In this document: one piece after another, positions 6,711 to 8,342 of the stretch | Position numbering within the stretch: position 1 is the stretch's first letter | Layout of the letters: every line of letters starts with the position of its first letter | Origin: DATKMK01 sp035541895 | Lineage (GTDB): Bacteria > Desulfobacterota > Binatia > HRBIN30 > JACQVA1 | DNA length: 8,342 bases | Direction: 5' to 3' | Assembly (NCBI GenBank): GCA_035541895.1 | Contig: DATKMK010000056.1 | Span: 1 to 8,342 of the forward strand | The notes under the pieces: generated by a model | What the model saw: only the letters and a program-made list of their open reading frames with translations | Told to the model about the DNA's origin: nothing | Database searches by the model: none | Translations under genes and position numbers: made by a program

Positions 6711-6753
6711 GCCTCCACCCTGGCCCTCCTCCGCTTCGCAGAGGAGGGGACCT
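6711..6753 (+). repeat. REP-like palindromic element A of an inverted pair
   Basis: A 43-base element. The left arm (6711-6733) matches the reverse complement of 6842-6864 at 22 of 23 bases, differing at 6723. The right arm (6739-6753) matches the reverse complement of 6811-6825 at 14 of 15 bases. Internally CCCTCCTC (6724-6731) pairs with GAGGAGGG (6741-6748), giving an 8-bp hairpin around a 9-base loop, with one further pair possible inside. The 5-base core CTTCG (6734-6738) differs from the core of element B. The minus strand of its left arm carries GGTGGAGG, which serves as the ribosome site of the acyl-CoA dehydrogenase starting at 6701. Confidence 0.8.
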
Positions 6754-6810
6754 GAGGGCGGCACCGCTCTACCTCGCGTCGCGCCGCAACGAACTGCCCG
6801 ATCTCGACAA

Positions 6811-6864
6811 AGGTTCCCTCCTCTGTTGCCGCTTCTGGCAACGGAGGAGGGTCAGGGTGGAGGC
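6811..6864 (-). repeat. REP-like palindromic element B, inverted relative to element A
   Basis: A 54-base element in the opposite orientation to A, with a 57-base spacer between them. It folds into a strong local hairpin: CCCTCCTC (6816-6823) with GAGGAGGG (6844-6851), a T-G wobble (6824/6843), then GTTGCC (6825-6830) with GGCAAC (6837-6842), closing a 6-base loop. That is 15 stacked pairs. Its 16-base core is itself palindromic and unlike the core of A, while the outer arms agree at 36 of 38 positions. It begins 12 bases past the CoA-transferase stop. There is no T-run after the stem, so a rho-independent terminator is unlikely; 3'-end protection of the upstream message is possible. Confidence 0.8.
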
Positions 6865-6876
6865 CGCTCCGCCTCA

Positions 6877-8070
6877 TCAGATTGCTCCTGCGGTGCGTAG
6901 CGCTGCAATCTCCTCGGACGATGCGCCGAGCCATGCACGCAACAACCGCTCAGTGTCCGCGCCCAACGCCGACGCCGGACCGTAACGCGGCTGCACGTCA
7001 TCGATCTTGATCGGACAACCGACCTGCCGCACGGTGCCGAACAGGGGATGCTCGTACCCGATCACCATTTCGCGCGCGCGCACTTGATCGTTTTGCAACG
7101 CCTCTTCGATGGTCGCGACTGCCGCGCAGGGAACGTGCCCGCGTAGCTGCGCGACCCACTCGGCGCTGGTCTTGGTGCGCATCACCTGGTTGAGGATCGG
7201 AATCAACTCGTCGCGATGCGCCAGACGATCGGCGAAGGTCCGGAAGCGCGGATCGTCAAGCAGATGCGCGAGACCCGTTCGCTCGGCGAGGCGCGTCCAG
7301 AATTTTTCCTTCATGCACATGATGACGAGATAGCCGTCCTTGGTGGCAAACCGTTGCGACGGCACCAGTGTCTGGTGCGCGTTGTCCGGCAACCGCTCGA
7401 CCTTCAGATTGGTGTTCAGCACCCACACCGCGAGGTAGTTGAGCATCGACACGGCGGTGTCGAGCAGGCTCACGTCGACATCGCAACCGACGCCGGTGCT
7501 GCGCGCGCGCAACAAGCCGGTGAGCAGACCGACGGTGGACATCAAGCCGCCGGCGAAGTCGACGATCGAGATGCCGGAGCGGGTCGGCGGCTCGTGCGGA
7601 TCGCCGGTCAGGCTCATGAAACCCGCCATCGCCTGCAGCAGAAAGTCGTAACCCGGATCGGCGCGCATCGGTCCGGTCTTTCCAAACCCCGACAGCGCGC
7701 AGCAGACGATCTTCGGATTGACGTGCTTCAGACTCGCGTAGTCGAGCCCGAGCTTGGCCGGCAAATCACCGCGCGGATTCGAGTACACGGCGTCGCACAC
7801 CTTCACCAGGCGATGAAACAGCGCCCTGCCTTCGGGCACGCGCAGATTGAGCGTGAGCGACTTGGCGTTGCGATTGAGCGATTGAAAGTACACCGAGTCG
7901 CCGTCGCGTGCCCCCGGCGGCACGTTGCGCGCCTCATCGCCGCCGATGGTCGGGTCTTCGACCTTGATGACCTCGGCGCCGAGATCCGCGAGCACGGTCA
8001 TGCCAAACGGTCCGGCGCCGAGCTGGGTGAACGCGAGAATGCGGACGCCTTCGAGCGGCAACGGCGACAT
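6877..8070 (-). CDS. CaiB/BaiF (family III) CoA-transferase
   Basis: A 397-residue, full-length family III CoA-transferase. Members form interlocked dimers that move CoA from a donor thioester to a carboxylic acid through an aspartyl-CoA mixed anhydride. Family marks: LPLEGVRILAFTQLGAGPFG (4-23), LADLGAEVIKVEDP (27-40), GGDEAR (43-48), LNRNAKSLTLNLR (65-77), GFGKTGPMRADPGYDFLLQA (128-147) and PTRSGISIVDFAGGL (162-176). Asp171 in SIVDFAGG is the expected catalytic aspartate. ATG 8070 gives the usual family N-terminus, but no Shine-Dalgarno is visible in the 15 bases before it (the sequence there is ACACACCGC), so initiation may be leaderless or SD-independent. It is followed on the same strand by an acyl-CoA dehydrogenase, consistent with activation then alpha-beta oxidation of an acid. 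Donor and acceptor are unknown. Confidence 0.94.
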   Translation of the reverse strand: MSPLPLEGVRILAFTQLGAGPFGMTVLADLGAEVIKVEDPTIGGDEARNVPPGARDGDSVYFQSLNRNAKSLTLNLRVPEGRALFHRLVKVCDAVYSNPRGDLPAKLGLDYASLKHVNPKIVCCALSGFGKTGPMRADPGYDFLLQAMAGFMSLTGDPHEPPTRSGISIVDFAGGLMSTVGLLTGLLRARSTGVGCDVDVSLLDTAVSMLNYLAVWVLNTNLKVERLPDNAHQTLVPSQRFATKDGYLVIMCMKEKFWTRLAERTGLAHLLDDPRFRTFADRLAHRDELIPILNQVMRTKTSAEWVAQLRGHVPCAAVATIEEALQNDQVRAREMVIGYEHPLFGTVRQVGCPIKIDDVQPRYGPASALGADTERLLRAWLGASSEEIAALRTAGAI

Positions 8071-8156
8071 GCGGTGTGTGTACTAGACGCGGTCGCGGCC
8101 TGCAAAACCAAACCGGAAGGCGGCACGGCTGCGCGCCCGTACGAAGACGCGGCGTT

Positions 8157-8181
8157 CGGAGCAGGGGTGCATAGTGCTCCG
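8157..8181 (-). terminator. Hairpin downstream of the LamG-like gene, possible weak terminator
   Basis: CGGAGCA (8157-8163) and TGCTCCG (8175-8181) form a perfect 7-bp stem with an 11-base loop, 17 bases past the stop codon of the LamG-like gene. No U-tract follows on the minus strand. Competing pairings exist: GCAGGG (8161-8166) with CCCTGC (8182-8187), and GGTGC with GCACC. The rest of the 128-bp gap (8071-8198) shows nothing else clear except a possible poor promoter for the CoA-transferase. Confidence 0.25.
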
Positions 8182-8198
8182 CCCTGCGCACCAAAGCG

Positions 8199-8342
8199 TC
8201 ACGGCGCCGGGGCGCCGGCGAAGCGGGCGGCGACATCGGCGGCGCTCAGCGTGCGGGCCCAGATCACGACGTCGTCGAGGCGCGAGCCGTTCGGCAGCGC
8301 GAGGCTGCCCGAGGTGTCGTACGCCCCGAGCACCAGCGTGTT
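8199..8342 (-). CDS. C-terminal end of a LamG/concanavalin-like domain protein, N-terminus beyond the window
   Basis: The last 47 codons of a gene entering from the right edge and ending in TGA at 8199-8201. The end of the product (RLDDVVIWARTLSAADVAARFAG, visible residues 21-43) matches the common C-terminal pattern of LamG-type jelly-roll domains, in which an acidic IDDV-like strand is followed by a short helix beginning LSAAE/D. Such domains usually occur in secreted or surface proteins and bind sugars or other ligands. Only this tail is visible, so total length, signal peptide and other domains are unknown. The tail ends in an Ala/Pro-rich APAP. It lies 128 bp upstream of the CoA-transferase on the same strand and is probably a separate unit. 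Confidence 0.68.
   Translation of the reverse strand, partial: NTLVLGAYDTSGSLALPNGSRLDDVVIWARTLSAADVAARFAGAPAP

Noticed and set aside
5640..6755. Long plus-strand open frame (371 codons) opposite the acyl-CoA dehydrogenase.
   Set aside because: It mirrors the codon pattern of the real minus-strand gene and has no recognisable domain.
6754..6810. The spacer between the two repeats as a possible small gene or attachment site.
   Set aside because: It is only 57 bases with no start, ribosome site or duplicated ends. Nothing in it is recognisable.

Overview
The window is dense, high-GC (roughly 60-65% by eye) bacterial DNA with eight protein genes, two of them cut by the window edges. Seven lie on the minus strand and one on the plus strand. 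The content is chromosomal and catabolic: two acyl-CoA dehydrogenases, a family III CoA-transferase, a small PPOX/F420-type flavin-fold protein, a pirin, a Tat-exported iron-sulfur aldo/keto reductase, a polytopic membrane protein and a DUF2804 protein. I see no phage, IS, CRISPR, rRNA or tRNA gene. The gene mix suggests a soil or groundwater deltaproteobacterium-like lineage (Binatota or a relative) or another high-GC free-living bacterium. This is inference only; no phylogenetic marker is present.

Layout from left to right. (1) An acyl-CoA dehydrogenase (minus, start 1078) runs off the left edge and is divergent from a plus-strand DUF2804 gene (1159-2238); about 80 bp separate them. (2) DUF2804 converges on the Tat/4Fe-4S aldo/keto reductase (minus, 2272-3531). 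The two stop codons form the base of a 9-bp inverted repeat. (3) A six-helix membrane protein (minus, 3608-4243) lies directly upstream of the reductase and has its own plausible promoter. (4) A pirin (4339-5037) and a PPOX-fold protein (5050-5448) are 12 bp apart, the tightest pair here. (5) A second acyl-CoA dehydrogenase (5523-6701) and a CaiB/BaiF CoA-transferase (6877-8070) are separated by 175 bp holding two REP-like palindromic elements in inverted orientation. (6) The C-terminal end of a LamG-like protein (stop at 8199) enters from the right edge.

How they may work together: the CoA-transferase would activate a carboxylic acid as its CoA thioester and the adjacent dehydrogenase would introduce the alpha-beta double bond. 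The PPOX protein and pirin look like accessory redox genes read in the same direction. The membrane protein and Tat reductase may form an envelope redox pair. The substrate cannot be read from the sequence.

The most notable non-coding structure is the inverted repeat pair at 6711-6864. One arm contains the Shine-Dalgarno of the downstream acyl-CoA dehydrogenase, so folding of the pair could hide that site. I found no convincing evidence of an entirely new defence or mobile system. No gene-free stretch reaches 300 bases; the longest is 175 bp.
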